Shown here: piece by piece, positions 27,400 to 35,404 of the stretch | How the letters are laid out: each line of letters opens with the position of its first letter | Position numbering within the stretch: the first letter of the stretch is position 1 | Origin: Candidatus Sedimenticola endophacoides | GTDB taxonomy: Bacteria; Pseudomonadota; Gammaproteobacteria; Chromatiales; Chromatiaceae | Direction of reading: 5' to 3' | DNA length: 51,589 nt | Assembly: GCA_003062205.1 (NCBI GenBank) | Contig: PQCP01000084.1 | Span: forward strand, 1-51,589 | Program-made: the position numbers and the translations under genes | The notes under the pieces: model-generated | The model's input: the letters and a program-made list of their open reading frames with translations, nothing else | Databases searched by the model: none | Told to the model about the DNA's origin: nothing

Positions 27400-27600
27400 A
27401 AGCTGCTTGTGCATGGTGCCAGAGCGGTCATACGCCATGTTGGCGACAAGGAGGACAATCTCAGTTGCTGGCTGCGTGCAATGGGTATGCGCAAGCATGT
27501 CAACGTGGTGACGGTGGCGCTGGCGAACAAGATGGCGAGAATGGCGTGGGCGATGGTCGCCGGGGAGGAGTCCTACAGAGCGGAGCTGGCGGCCGCCTGA
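27397..27600 (+). pseudogene. IS110-family transposase, C-terminal fragment 1
   Basis: The frame reads RKLLVHGARAVIRHVGDKED, then NLSCWLRAMG, then VVTVALANKMARMAWAMVAG, to a stop at 27600. This is the transposase_20 C-terminus of IS110/IS1111 elements (LVHGARAV...KxDxLSxWLRAL...VALANKxARxxWAML). The N-terminal DEDD catalytic domain is missing. About 120 bp of the element's 3' flank follow, to around 27720. Confidence 0.7.
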
Positions 27601-27745
27601 AGACTAGCGAGACGTTCGCTGAGGAGAAAGAGCAGGAACCAATCACTCGATTGCAGAGCCATTTGCTTTGATGGCCAACAGGTCAGACCGACGTCGGTAA
27701 AACCCGATTAGAGCGCAGAGCTTGAAGCTCGTGTAAGCGAGCAAG

Positions 27746-28041
27746 AGTGTCGCTACCTCGTGAAAGATTTTGGGACATCCCAGTCCCCAAAATCGACTCG
27801 CCAACGCGACAGCCGTTACTGCCCCGACCGTCCTGCGCTCATCACGACTCCGTCCCGCACATTGCAGCAAAGCTGCTCGTGCGCAACTCCGTCATGATGA
27901 CCACAATGACTCTACGGCGTGTCGGATGCGCTATTTGTATGCCCTACGTCACTCCCTATCGGTCGTAACTGCGGCCATACAACCGCGCCTACGCCTATCG
28001 GGGACTAACCGCCTTCGCTTCGCTCTCCATGGCGGTTAGCG
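27746..28041 (+). repeat. 296-bp repeat element, copy 3
   Basis: It is preceded by CAAG (27742-27745) after a short unrelated stretch following the IS110 3' end. On the right it abuts GGAGACCCGTTGAG, the leader of the transposon gene fragment at 28042. Sequence and ends are the same as in the other copies. Confidence 0.85.
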
Positions 28042-28220
28042 GGAGACCCGTTGAGTGTGCCACGCTTTTCTATCCGATCCCACCTTCTACCGCCGCCTGG
28101 GCCAACTGGATGCATTGATTGCCGAACAGGTTGGTACGGCAGGATGCCCTTGCGGTGGCGTTCTGCATCGGGCCGACTATTTACGCAAGCCTGTGGCGCC
28201 GATAGCGCTACGAGATGAGC
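28042..28220 (+). pseudogene. Fragment of a small transposon-associated protein with a CPCG motif
   Basis: The frame reads CHAFLSDPTFYRRLGQLD, then ALIAEQVGTAGCPCGGVLHR, then ADYLRKPVAPIALRDE. A CPxCGGxLHRADYxRKP motif occurs in small proteins encoded beside a DDE transposase and an ExeA-like ATPase in some gammaproteobacterial transposons; I believe this is such a piece, but the assignment is from memory of the motif. The companion ATPase fragment may be the one at 36124. Confidence 0.5.
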
Positions 28221-28223
28221 AAG

Positions 28224-28519
28224 AGTGTCGCTACCTCGTGAAAGATTTTGGGACATCCCAGTCCCCAAAATCGACTCGCCAACGCGACAGCCGTTACTGC
28301 CCCGACCGTCCTGCGCTCATCACGACTCCGTCCCGCACATTGCAGCAAAGCTGCTCGTGCGCAACTCCGTCATGATGACCACAATGACTCTACGGCGTGT
28401 CGGATGCGCTATTTGTATGCCCTACGTCACTCCCTATCGGTCGTAACTGCGGCCATACAACCGCGCCTACGCCTATCGGGGACTAACCGCCTTCGCTTCG
28501 CTCTCCATGGCGGTTAGCG
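28224..28519 (+). repeat. 296-bp repeat element, copy 4
   Basis: It is preceded by CAAG (28220-28223), directly after the truncated CPCG protein. It is followed by the IS110-containing segment, exactly as copy 2 is. Sequence is the same as in the other copies. Confidence 0.85.
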
Positions 28520-28661
28520 TTCGCAAAAAACCTGTCAAGCACTTTTTTCGATTTTGTATGGTGAATAGTTACGTCTGAGATTTGTTGCTAAGACTGGAAG
28601 ATTTTCGCAAAAAACCTGTCAAGCACTTTTTTCGATTTTGTATGGTGAATAGTTACATCTG

Positions 28662-28865
28662 CGCAAGCTGCTTGTGCATGGTGCCAGAGCGGTCATACGC
28701 CATGTTGGCGACAAGGAGGACAATCTCAGTTGCTGGCTGCGTGCAATGGGTATGCGCAAGCATGTCAACGTGGTGACGGTGGCGCTGGCGAACAAGATGG
28801 CGAGAATGGCGTGGGCGATGGTCGCCGGGGAGGAGTCCTACAGAGCGGAGCTGGCGGCCGCCTGA
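28662..28865 (+). pseudogene. IS110-family transposase, C-terminal fragment 2
   Basis: It is the same peptide as fragment 1, 1265 bp downstream. Its 3' flank is cut at about 28981 by the remnant of an IS3-family orfB. Confidence 0.7.
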
Positions 28866-29037
28866 AGACTAGCGAGACGTTCGCTGAGGAGAAAGAGCAG
28901 GAACCAATCACTCGATTGCAGAGCCATTTGCTTTGATGGCCAACAGGTCAGACCGACGTCGGTAAAACCCGATTAGAGCGCATGACGCCGGTAATCCGGT
29001 CTGTGCAGCCCGTTCGCGAACGAAGTCAACGATCCGG

Positions 29038-29379
29038 TCACGCAGGTCCGGCTGCACCCAAACACCTTTCAACGGCCCCCAGGCCTTTTTTTTCGGCGAT
29101 CAGGTCCTCCATGATTTCCGCAATCACCATGTCCTTCTTTTTCAGCTTCGCTTCCAGTTCAGCAAAGCGACGTTGCTCAGCCTTTACCCTACCCCTGTCT
29201 TCCTTCTCGAAAGCGGCCGCGCCATTCTCAAAGAACTCTTTTTGCCAACGGTAGAACGTGTTGGGGTTCAAACCGTGGGCATCACACACGTCTGATACCG
29301 GCTGCCCCTCAACCAGGTGCTGCTTCAGGATTGCCACCTTTTCCCGGGGCGTGAAATTTCGTCGGGTTCGTTTGCTCAT
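29038..29379 (-). CDS. IS3-family transposase OrfA, with truncated OrfB in the +1 frame
   Basis: The 113-residue helix-turn-helix OrfA reads RRNFTPREKVAILKQHLVEG, then PNTFYRWQKEFFENGAAAFE, with a leucine-rich coiled coil at about residues 65-90. AGGAGG lies just before the ATG. Near the end is a run of eight A's (29094-29101 on the plus strand as T's). In the +1 frame after it the reading WGPLKGVWVQPDLRDRIVDF, an OrfB N-terminus, continues to about 28983, where the element is cut. The catalytic DDE domain is absent, so the element cannot move by itself. Confidence 0.75.
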   Translation of the reverse strand: MSKRTRRNFTPREKVAILKQHLVEGQPVSDVCDAHGLNPNTFYRWQKEFFENGAAAFEKEDRGRVKAEQRRFAELEAKLKKKDMVIAEIMEDLIAEKKGLGAVERCLGAAGPA

Positions 29380-29446
29380 ATTTTCCTCCAGAAGTTACTA
29401 CTAACTCAAATTGAGGAAAACTCCAATTCCGACTGAAGCGGAACAC

Positions 29447-29607
29447 TTCCCGCTCGGCGACATAGCGAATGGTGTTGCCAATTTTCACCAGGGCACCAAG
29501 GTAGTGGTGAGCCTGTATCAGGTCTTGGAACCGCTGTTCCTCTGTGGCGCAGGCTGGTCTGACATGCAGGAGAGATGCGTTCAAATTGCCTTTCGTCCTT
29601 CGGTTTG
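29447..29607 (-). pseudogene. DUF4338 (DruA-like) fragment
   Basis: The minus-strand peptide RPACATEEQRFQDLIQAHHY, then LGALVKIGNTIRYVAE, matches the N-terminal region of DUF4338 proteins (EExRFxxLMxxHHYLGxxxxxGxxLRYVA). Members are named DruA after the Druantia defence system, but many are carried by mobile elements. The frame is cut by the upstream end of the IS3 element at about 29446. Only about 50 residues remain. Confidence 0.55.
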
Positions 29608-29855
29608 AAAGGCTCTTTTTACCCGAAGTGGGGGAGGTTGTCCAGTATTAGATAGTATCTTTATGTTTCTGGGTGGGGTTTCTGTTTAGGGCGATTTCGC
29701 CCTGATTTCAGGGCCAAGCCTGCTACCGCAGGCACGCGTAAAAGGATACAATGCGCAGAGCTGCGCCTCGACGATCCCCCCCGTGGCCCGGGATCCGTGC
29801 CTGAAGGGGCCCCCCGGAAAGAGACGCAGCGGGTAACCGGCCCAGTCCGTGCATC

Positions 29856-29886
29856 GGGGCAGTGCATTCCTTTCCGCCCCTTTTTT
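29856..29886 (+). terminator. Hairpin with U-tract in the deaD leader
   Basis: GGGGC (29856-29860) pairs with GCCCC (29876-29880) and is followed directly by six T's, 21 bp before the deaD start codon. The shape is that of a weak intrinsic terminator or attenuator. The leader from about 29640 to 29906 contains further GC-rich hairpins (near 29691-29720) and no gene. Long structured leaders are typical of cold-shock helicase mRNAs. Confidence 0.4.
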
Positions 29887-29906
29887 CCTTAAGGTAGTCC
29901 GATTCA

Positions 29907-31715
29907 ATGTCCGTAGAAGAGAACGCGGCCCCGGGTTTTCGTGACCTGGCGCTCGCCGCCCCCGTGCTCAGCGCGCTCGATGAAGTGGGTTATGAGACCC
30001 CATCGCCAATTCAGGCCAAAACCATCCCTCTGATCCTTGATGGTCACGACCTGGTCGGCCAGGCCCAGACCGGTACCGGCAAGACCGCCGCCTTTGCCCT
30101 GCCGCTGCTGTCGCGGCTCGATCTGAGCAGGAGCGAGACCCAGGTGCTGGTGTTGGCGCCCACGCGCGAACTGGCGATTCAGGTGGCCGAGGCCTTCCAG
30201 CGCTACGCTGCCCACATGCGGGGCTTCCATGTGCTGCCGATCTATGGCGGGCAGGATTACGGTACCCAGCTGCGCGGGTTGCGCCGTGGCGCGCAGGTGG
30301 TGGTCGGCACCCCGGGGCGGGTGATGGATCATATGCGCAAGGGCTCGTTGCGGCTTGAGGGGCTGAGCGCGCTGGTACTCGATGAGGCCGACGAAATGCT
30401 GCGCATGGGATTTATTGATGATGTCGAGTGGATCCTGGAGCAGACCCCGGAGGGGCGGCAGATCGCACTCTTCTCCGCGACCATGCCGAGCGCCATCCGA
30501 CGTATCGCCCAGGCGCACCTGAAGGCGCCGCGCGAGGTCACCATCCAGCTCACCAGCGCGGCCGCCGAGACCATCCGCCAGCGCTACTGGCTGGTCAGCG
30601 GCGTGCACAAGCTGGATGCCCTGACGCGGATACTGGAAGTGGAACCTTTCGACGGCATCATCGTCTTCGTGCGCACCAAGATCGCCACCAGTGAGTTGGC
30701 GGAGAAGCTGCGCGCGCGCGGCTACGCGGCCGCGCCGTTGAACGGCGACATCGCCCAGAAAGAGCGCGAACGCACTGTCGAGAGGCTGAAACGGGGCGAT
30801 CTGGACATCCTGGTGGCCACCGATGTGGCGGCGCGTGGGCTCGACGTTGAACGTGTCAGCCACGTGATCAACTACGACATCCCCTACGATACCGAGTCCT
30901 ACATACACCGCATCGGGCGAACCGGCCGCGCCGGGCGCAGCGGGGATGCCGTCCTGTTCGTCGCACCACGCGAACGGCGCTTGCTGCGGGCCATTGAAAA
31001 GGCCACCCGCAGACCGATCGAGGCGATGGAACTGCCCTCCACGGAGATCATCAACGACAAGCGCATCGCCCTCTTCAAGGAGCGGATCACCGACACGCTC
31101 GCCACCGAAGAGCTGGGTTTTTTCTATCAGCTGCTGGAGCAGTATCAGCAGGAGCACAACATCCCTGCGCTGGAGATCGCTGCGGCGCTGGCGCGGCTGG
31201 TGCAGGGGGATCAGCCGCTGCTGCTGACGCGTCCGAAGGCGGCTGAAAAGCGCCATCCCAAAACAGCCCAAGGTCAGGGCGAGAGCCGGGGAAAAGGGAA
31301 AAAAGAGAAGCGCGGCGAGAGCCGGGTTGAGGGGAGCGTTGAAAAACGGGGCGAGCCCCGGCACAAGAGCTCCGGCCCCTCCCGGGACAATGACCGCTAC
31401 CGCCTGGAGGTGGGGCGCCGCGATGGCGTTCAACCCGGCAACATCGTTGGAGCGATCGCCAACGAGGCGGGGCTGGAGAGCCGGTTCATCCAGGAGATCA
31501 CGATCCACGACGACCACAGCCTGGTGGATCTCCCCAAGGGCATGCCGAAGGAGGTGTTTCACGACCTGAGAAAGACCTGGGTCTGCGGCCGCAGGCTCAA
31601 TATATCGAGGATCGGCGCGGACGATGCCCCTGGAAAGCACCGCAAGGGAAAGAAAAAGGGGAAGTCAAAAAAGATCGGGAAAACGTCCGGGCCTGCCACG
31701 CATGAGCGGGATTGA
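29907..31715 (+). CDS. deaD: DEAD-box ATP-dependent RNA helicase DeaD/CsdA
   Basis: The 602-residue helicase unwinds RNA in ribosome assembly and cold-shock mRNA decay. Motifs in order are GYETPSPIQ (Q motif), AQTGTGKT (I), PTREL (Ia), DEAD (II), FSATMP (III), VATDVAARGLDVE (V) and HRIGRTGRAGR (VI). A Lys/Arg/Glu/Ser-rich disordered linker (about residues 440-500) leads to the CsdA-type RNA-binding domain (YRLEVGRRDGVQPGNIVGAI) and a basic KGKKKGKSKK tail. The domain layout distinguishes it from RhlE and SrmB. Confidence 0.95.
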   Translation: MSVEENAAPGFRDLALAAPVLSALDEVGYETPSPIQAKTIPLILDGHDLVGQAQTGTGKTAAFALPLLSRLDLSRSETQVLVLAPTRELAIQVAEAFQRYAAHMRGFHVLPIYGGQDYGTQLRGLRRGAQVVVGTPGRVMDHMRKGSLRLEGLSALVLDEADEMLRMGFIDDVEWILEQTPEGRQIALFSATMPSAIRRIAQAHLKAPREVTIQLTSAAAETIRQRYWLVSGVHKLDALTRILEVEPFDGIIVFVRTKIATSELAEKLRARGYAAAPLNGDIAQKERERTVERLKRGDLDILVATDVAARGLDVERVSHVINYDIPYDTESYIHRIGRTGRAGRSGDAVLFVAPRERRLLRAIEKATRRPIEAMELPSTEIINDKRIALFKERITDTLATEELGFFYQLLEQYQQEHNIPALEIAAALARLVQGDQPLLLTRPKAAEKRHPKTAQGQGESRGKGKKEKRGESRVEGSVEKRGEPRHKSSGPSRDNDRYRLEVGRRDGVQPGNIVGAIANEAGLESRFIQEITIHDDHSLVDLPKGMPKEVFHDLRKTWVCGRRLNISRIGADDAPGKHRKGKKKGKSKKIGKTSGPATHERD

Positions 31716-31780
31716 GACGTTGTGGTGGTGGGGCTGGTCAGTGCGCACCGGGATGCCGCAGGATACGGCATCTTCCACTC

Positions 31781-32149
31781 TCACTCCACCGGGTTGTCGT
31801 ACTCCCCGGCCCGGCGGGCGTCGCCCCGAACCCGCTGCGCCGGGTAGCGCCGTTCGTTGATCCCGATCTTGCGGTTGGCGGCCTCGATCAGGTCGATATC
31901 CAGCCGTTCGGCGCAGCGGACCAGGTAGATGAAGATGTCCGCCAGCTCCATGGCTACGGCATCGTGTTTGTCGGGGGGCAGCCGGTAGCTCTGCTCCTGA
32001 CTCAGCCATTGGAAGTGTTCGACCAGTTCGGCGCATTCGGCGATCAGCGCCATGGAGAGGTTCTTCGGGGAGTGGAACTGCTCCCAGTCGCGTTCCCGGG
32101 CGAACCGTTGGAGACGCCGGTCGAGCTGTTCGATGGAGTCGCCGCTCAT
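31781..32149 (-). CDS. MazG-like nucleotide pyrophosphohydrolase (RS21-C6 type)
   Basis: The 122-residue all-alpha NTP pyrophosphohydrolase has MSGDSIEQLDRRLQRFARER then SPKNLSMALIAECAELVEHF and ELADIFIYLVRCAERLDID, which provide the E-x2-E...E-x2-D metal site of the MazG superfamily. Homologues such as DCTPP1 cleave non-canonical dCTP-like nucleotides; the exact substrate here is unknown. The start ATG at 32149 overlaps the HIT gene stop by 4 bp, so the two are translationally coupled. Confidence 0.9.
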   Translation of the reverse strand: MSGDSIEQLDRRLQRFARERDWEQFHSPKNLSMALIAECAELVEHFQWLSQEQSYRLPPDKHDAVAMELADIFIYLVRCAERLDIDLIEAANRKIGINERRYPAQRVRGDARRAGEYDNPVE

Positions 32150-32562
32150 GGCCGCTCCTCCCCGAGGCCGAGCCCCCGGCGCAGTCTCAGCAGCAGGGTC
32201 CGGGCATCCGCGTCGTTCCAGGGCCGGCTCTTTCCACAGCCCCATGCCGGGCCGGGCCAGCAGGGGTCGTCGCGGCGGCGTCCCACCAGGTGCCAGTGCA
32301 GTTGCGGCACCAGGTTGCCGAGGGCGCCGAGGTTGATCTTCTCCACCCCCAGGGACTGGAGCTGGGCCGCCACCCGGGCGCTCTCGGCCAGCAATTGGGC
32401 CTGATCCGCCTTCCCGAGCTGGTGCAGTTCGGTAATTCCCTCGCGCCGGGGCACCAGGATCACCCAGGGGAAGCGGCAGTCGTTCATCAGGCGCGCCTCG
32501 CACAGATCGAGCCGCCCCAGGGGCAGGGTGTCGGCGGCCAGCCGGGGGTGGAGCTGGAACAT
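32146..32562 (-). CDS. HIT-family hydrolase
   Basis: The 138-residue histidine-triad domain protein reads FPWVILVPRREGITELHQL, then GALGNLVPQLHWHLVGRR and DPCWPGPAWG. The triad motif is H-W-H-L-V, with the third position Val instead of His, as in the branch related to diadenosine tetraphosphate hydrolases (QLHxHxxxR...WPxPVWG). It probably hydrolyses a dinucleoside polyphosphate or nucleoside phosphoramidate. It lies between the enoyl-CoA hydratase and MazG-like genes. Confidence 0.88.
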   Translation of the reverse strand: MFQLHPRLAADTLPLGRLDLCEARLMNDCRFPWVILVPRREGITELHQLGKADQAQLLAESARVAAQLQSLGVEKINLGALGNLVPQLHWHLVGRRRDDPCWPGPAWGCGKSRPWNDADARTLLLRLRRGLGLGEERP

Positions 32563-33360
32563 CTAGCGCCCCTTCCACTCGGGGGGGCGCCGTTGCAGGA
32601 AGGCGTCGATCCCCTCGGCGGCGTCCTCGGCCAGCATGTTGCCGGCCATGACCCCGGCGGCATAGGCGTAGGCGTCGGCGGCCCCCATCTCCAGCTGCCG
32701 GTAGAACATCGCCTTGCCGGTGCGGATCGCCAGCGGTGATTTATCACGGATCGCCTTGGCCAGGCGGTAGATCTCCACATCCAGCCGGTCGATCGGCACA
32801 ACGCGGTTGATCAGCCCCTCGGCCTGGGCCTGGGCGGCGTCGATGAACTCGCCGGTGAGGAGCATCTCCAGGGCCCGCTTGCGACCGATATTGCGTGCCA
32901 GTGCGACGCCCGGGGTGCTGCAGAAGAGGCCGACGTTGATCCCGGAGACGGCGAAGGTGGCGCAGTCGGCGGCCACCGCCAGATCACAGGCGGCCACCAG
33001 TTGACATCCGGCGGCGGTGGCGATGCCGTGCACCCGCGCGATCACCGGCTGGGGCTGGGCCATGATGGTGGTCATGATGCGGCCGCAACGCTGGAACAGT
33101 GCTTCGTAGTAGCCGCGTTCCGGTTGGGCGCGCATCTGTTTCAGGTCGTGGCCGGCGCAGAACGCCTTGCCGCTGCCGGCCAGCACGATGACACGGGTCT
33201 CCGGCTCGGCCGCCAGGGTGTCCAGGGCCGCCTGCAACTCGTCGATCAGCTCGTCGGAGAGGGCGTTGTACTGGCGGGGCCGGTTCAGGGTGAGGGTGGT
33301 CACCCCGGCGTCGTCCTCGCGCAGCAGCAGTGGTTCGGTGTTGTGGTGGGTGTCGGACAT
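32563..33360 (-). CDS. Enoyl-CoA hydratase/isomerase family protein
   Basis: The 265-residue crotonase-fold protein has the CoA-binding/oxyanion motifs GSGKAFCAGHDLKQM and HGIATAAGCQLVAACDLAVA, with SGINVGLFCSTPGVAL downstream. Its closest style is the ECHDC3-like branch (short, lone gene, not part of a beta-oxidation operon). The glutamate that drives hydration in classical enzymes is not evident, so the exact reaction is open. I used the ATG at 33360 (MSDTHHNTEPLLL); upstream in-frame codons lack family similarity. It ends in TAG. Confidence 0.88.
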   Translation of the reverse strand: MSDTHHNTEPLLLREDDAGVTTLTLNRPRQYNALSDELIDELQAALDTLAAEPETRVIVLAGSGKAFCAGHDLKQMRAQPERGYYEALFQRCGRIMTTIMAQPQPVIARVHGIATAAGCQLVAACDLAVAADCATFAVSGINVGLFCSTPGVALARNIGRKRALEMLLTGEFIDAAQAQAEGLINRVVPIDRLDVEIYRLAKAIRDKSPLAIRTGKAMFYRQLEMGAADAYAYAAGVMAGNMLAEDAAEGIDAFLQRRPPEWKGR

Positions 33361-33686
33361 CGTTCGGCCCCGCTTCGGTGCGGCTGGCACCGGTTGATCC
33401 ATGGGTTTCTTCGGACACAATAGAGCGGTTGGCCGTGCATGGCAATGCACCTGACCCGCGACGTTCTGCGGCCGCACCGAATGCTCGGGAAAAATGGACC
33501 GGAGCCGGTCGGGGGTGCAGGAGAGGTGGGCATCGGGCGGGTCTATGCATGTGCCATGCGGTTGCCCAATCCCGGATTCCGGCGCGGGGGGGGCGCCGTG
33601 CGGTGCGGAGCGGCGCTTGGCTTTTGCCCAGCGGCCCCTATTATGGTGAGAGCGGGGCGGCGTTCGCGCCGCGGATGGGAGTGCCT
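33361..33686. other. Intergenic region without a recognisable gene
   Basis: The divergent space between the enoyl-CoA hydratase gene and nhaA holds no supported coding frame. It contains one perfect 6-bp hairpin, GTGCAT-GGCA-ATGCAC (33435-33450), and a G-run at 33588-33595. No clear promoter pair was identified. Confidence 0.45.
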
Positions 33687-34883
33687 ATGATCAATGCGTT
33701 GCGGGATTTTCTGAAACTGGAGTCGGCCGGGGGGATCCTGCTGTTCATCGCGGCGCTGCTGGCGATGCTTCTGGCCAACTCACCCCTGGCCGGGTTCTAC
33801 GGGCTGTTGATCGAGATGCCGGTGGAGGTGCGGGTCGGGCCCCTGGAGCTGGGCAAGCCGCTGCTGCTGTGGATCAACGACGGTTTGATGGCGATCTTCT
33901 TTTTTCTGGTGGGTCTGGAGTTGAAGCGGGAGATCCTGGACGGCGAGCTGGCCGATCCCGCCAACGTGGTGCTGCCGGCCCTGGGCGCCCTGGGTGGTAT
34001 GCTGGTGCCGGCCCTGTTCTATCTGCTGATCAACTGGGGTGACCCGGTGGCGATGAACGGCTGGGCGATCCCCGCCGCCACGGATATCGCCTTCGCCCTG
34101 GGGATCCTGCTGCTGCTGGGCGAACGGGTGCCGAAGGGGCTGAAGGTGTTTCTGGTCTCCCTGGCCATATTCGATGACATGGGGGCGATCGTGATCATCG
34201 CCATGTTCTACACCAGCGAGTTGTCGGCGCTCGCCCTGGGCGTGGCCCTGGCCTGTCTGACGGTGCTGTTTCTGCTCAACCGCCGGGGGGTGGTGGAACA
34301 CTCCCCCTACCTGCTGATCGGCCTGGTGCTGTGGGTGGCGGTGCTCAAGTCCGGGGTGCATGCGACCCTGGCCGGGGTGCTGCTGGCCCTGTTCATCCCC
34401 TACCGGGACCGGGAGCACCCGACCTTCAGCCCGCTGCGGGTGCTGGAGCACGATCTGCACAAGAGCGTGGCGCTGGTGGTGCTGCCGCTGTTCGCCTTCG
34501 TCAACTCCGGGATCGATCTGCGCGGGGTGGGGCTCGATTATCTGCTGCACCCGGTGCCGCTGGGCATCGCCCTGGGCCTGTTTGTCGGCAAGCAGTTGGG
34601 GGTGTTTCTGTTCTGCGCCCTGGGTGTGCGCTTCGGGCTGGCCAGGCTGCCCGAGGGGGTGGGCTGGCTGACCCTGTATGGCACGGCGCTGCTGTGCGGC
34701 ATCGGGTTCACCATGAGTCTGTTCATCGGCGCCCTCTCGTTTGAGGAGACGGGGGTCAACCTGCTGTTTGACGACCGGTTGGGGATCATCCTCGGATCAC
34801 TGATGTCGGCGCTTGCCGGATACCTGGTGTTGCGGCGCAGCCTGCCCTATAGTGGAGATTCCGAACAACGGCAGAAGGAGTGA
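33687..34883 (+). CDS. nhaA: Na+/H+ antiporter NhaA
   Basis: The 398-residue integral membrane protein has about 12 helices. The ion-binding aspartates are D163 and D164 in IFDDMGAIV, numbered as in E. coli; ATDIAFALG (D133) and the assembly motifs of helices IV and XI are also present. It exchanges 2 H+ for 1 Na+ and controls pH and sodium. I chose ATG 33687 (MINALRDFLKLE) because GGGAG lies 6 bp upstream; ATG 33675 would add four residues. A small membrane protein gene follows after 2 bp. Confidence 0.95.
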   Translation: MINALRDFLKLESAGGILLFIAALLAMLLANSPLAGFYGLLIEMPVEVRVGPLELGKPLLLWINDGLMAIFFFLVGLELKREILDGELADPANVVLPALGALGGMLVPALFYLLINWGDPVAMNGWAIPAATDIAFALGILLLLGERVPKGLKVFLVSLAIFDDMGAIVIIAMFYTSELSALALGVALACLTVLFLLNRRGVVEHSPYLLIGLVLWVAVLKSGVHATLAGVLLALFIPYRDREHPTFSPLRVLEHDLHKSVALVVLPLFAFVNSGIDLRGVGLDYLLHPVPLGIALGLFVGKQLGVFLFCALGVRFGLARLPEGVGWLTLYGTALLCGIGFTMSLFIGALSFEETGVNLLFDDRLGIILGSLMSALAGYLVLRRSLPYSGDSEQRQKE

Positions 34884-34885
34884 CT

Positions 34886-35065
34886 ATGGAAAGCATCGGT
34901 ATTATCGGTCTGTTGATCCTGATCGCGGACATTTATGCCATCATCAAGATTGTCCAGAGTTCCGCCGCCCCGCTCAAGAAGGCGATCTGGATCGCTCTGG
35001 TCGTGGTGTTCCCCCTGGTCGGCCTGATCGCCTGGTTTCTGCTCGGACCGGGTGGGCGGGGTTGA
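34886..35065 (+). CDS. Small PLDc_N-type membrane protein
   Basis: The 59-residue protein with two membrane helices (MESIGIIGLLILIADIYAI and IWIALVVVFPLVGLIAWFLL) fits the phospholipase-D-nuclease N-terminal domain (PLDc_N), which also occurs alone. The short linker carries VQSSAAPLKKA. It starts 2 bp after the nhaA stop and is probably in the same transcript. Function unknown. Confidence 0.75.
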   Translation: MESIGIIGLLILIADIYAIIKIVQSSAAPLKKAIWIALVVVFPLVGLIAWFLLGPGGRG

Positions 35066-35182
35066 GGGTGTGAGCCCCGGCGCGATAAATGTTACCCTTG
35101 CGCGATACCTGGATCCGTGGGTTCAGGTAACAGTGCAGCCCGGTGACGGGCTGTTTCGTTGTTGAACTCAAGGAGTAGCGTA

Positions 35183-35404
35183 ATGGCGAAGAAGAAAGAC
35201 GAGAAGAAGCAGGCGAAGAAAGAGAAAGAGCTGAAGAAGGCGAAGAAGGCGAAGGCGGCGAAGAAGGTAAAGAAGGCGCAAAAGGCGAAGGTGGCCAAGA
35301 AGGCCAAGAAATCGAAGAAGTCGGATGCCAAGAAGCTGACCAAGAAGCAGGCCAAGGCCAAGGCGGCGAAGAAAAAGAAGAAATCTAACCCGAATGTTTC
35401 ATAA
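35183..35404 (+). CDS. Lysine-rich histone H1-like protein, 3' end disrupted by an insertion
   Basis: The protein is almost wholly Lys/Ala (MAKKKDEKKQAKKEKELKKA...), with AAGGAG upstream, resembling the basic tails of AlgP or histone H1-like nucleoid proteins. An IS1380-type insertion cuts the gene after the serine codon at 35384-35386. The frame now ends NPNVS-stop inside the insert. Joining 35388 to 36904 restores ...KKKKKSKKKK-stop at 36914-36916, a 72-residue protein. Only the last four residues are changed, so the product is probably still functional. Confidence 0.8.
   Translation: MAKKKDEKKQAKKEKELKKAKKAKAAKKVKKAQKAKVAKKAKKSKKSDAKKLTKKQAKAKAAKKKKKSNPNVS

Larger units (their letters stand above)
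28221..28981 (+). repeat. Second copy of a ~763-bp direct repeat (296-bp element plus IS110 3' end)
   Basis: Positions 28221 to about 28981 repeat 26956 to about 27718 with an offset of 1265 bp and no difference that I could see. The unit contains a 296-bp element, the tandem 58-bp repeat, the IS110 C-terminus and its 3' flank. Left flanks differ (CTC versus GAG before the AAG), as do right flanks. Confidence 0.7.

Noticed and set aside
27255..28865. Tandem 58-bp repeats as a CRISPR array
   Set aside because: Only two units per copy, with a single spacer that is itself duplicated; this is IS-end material.
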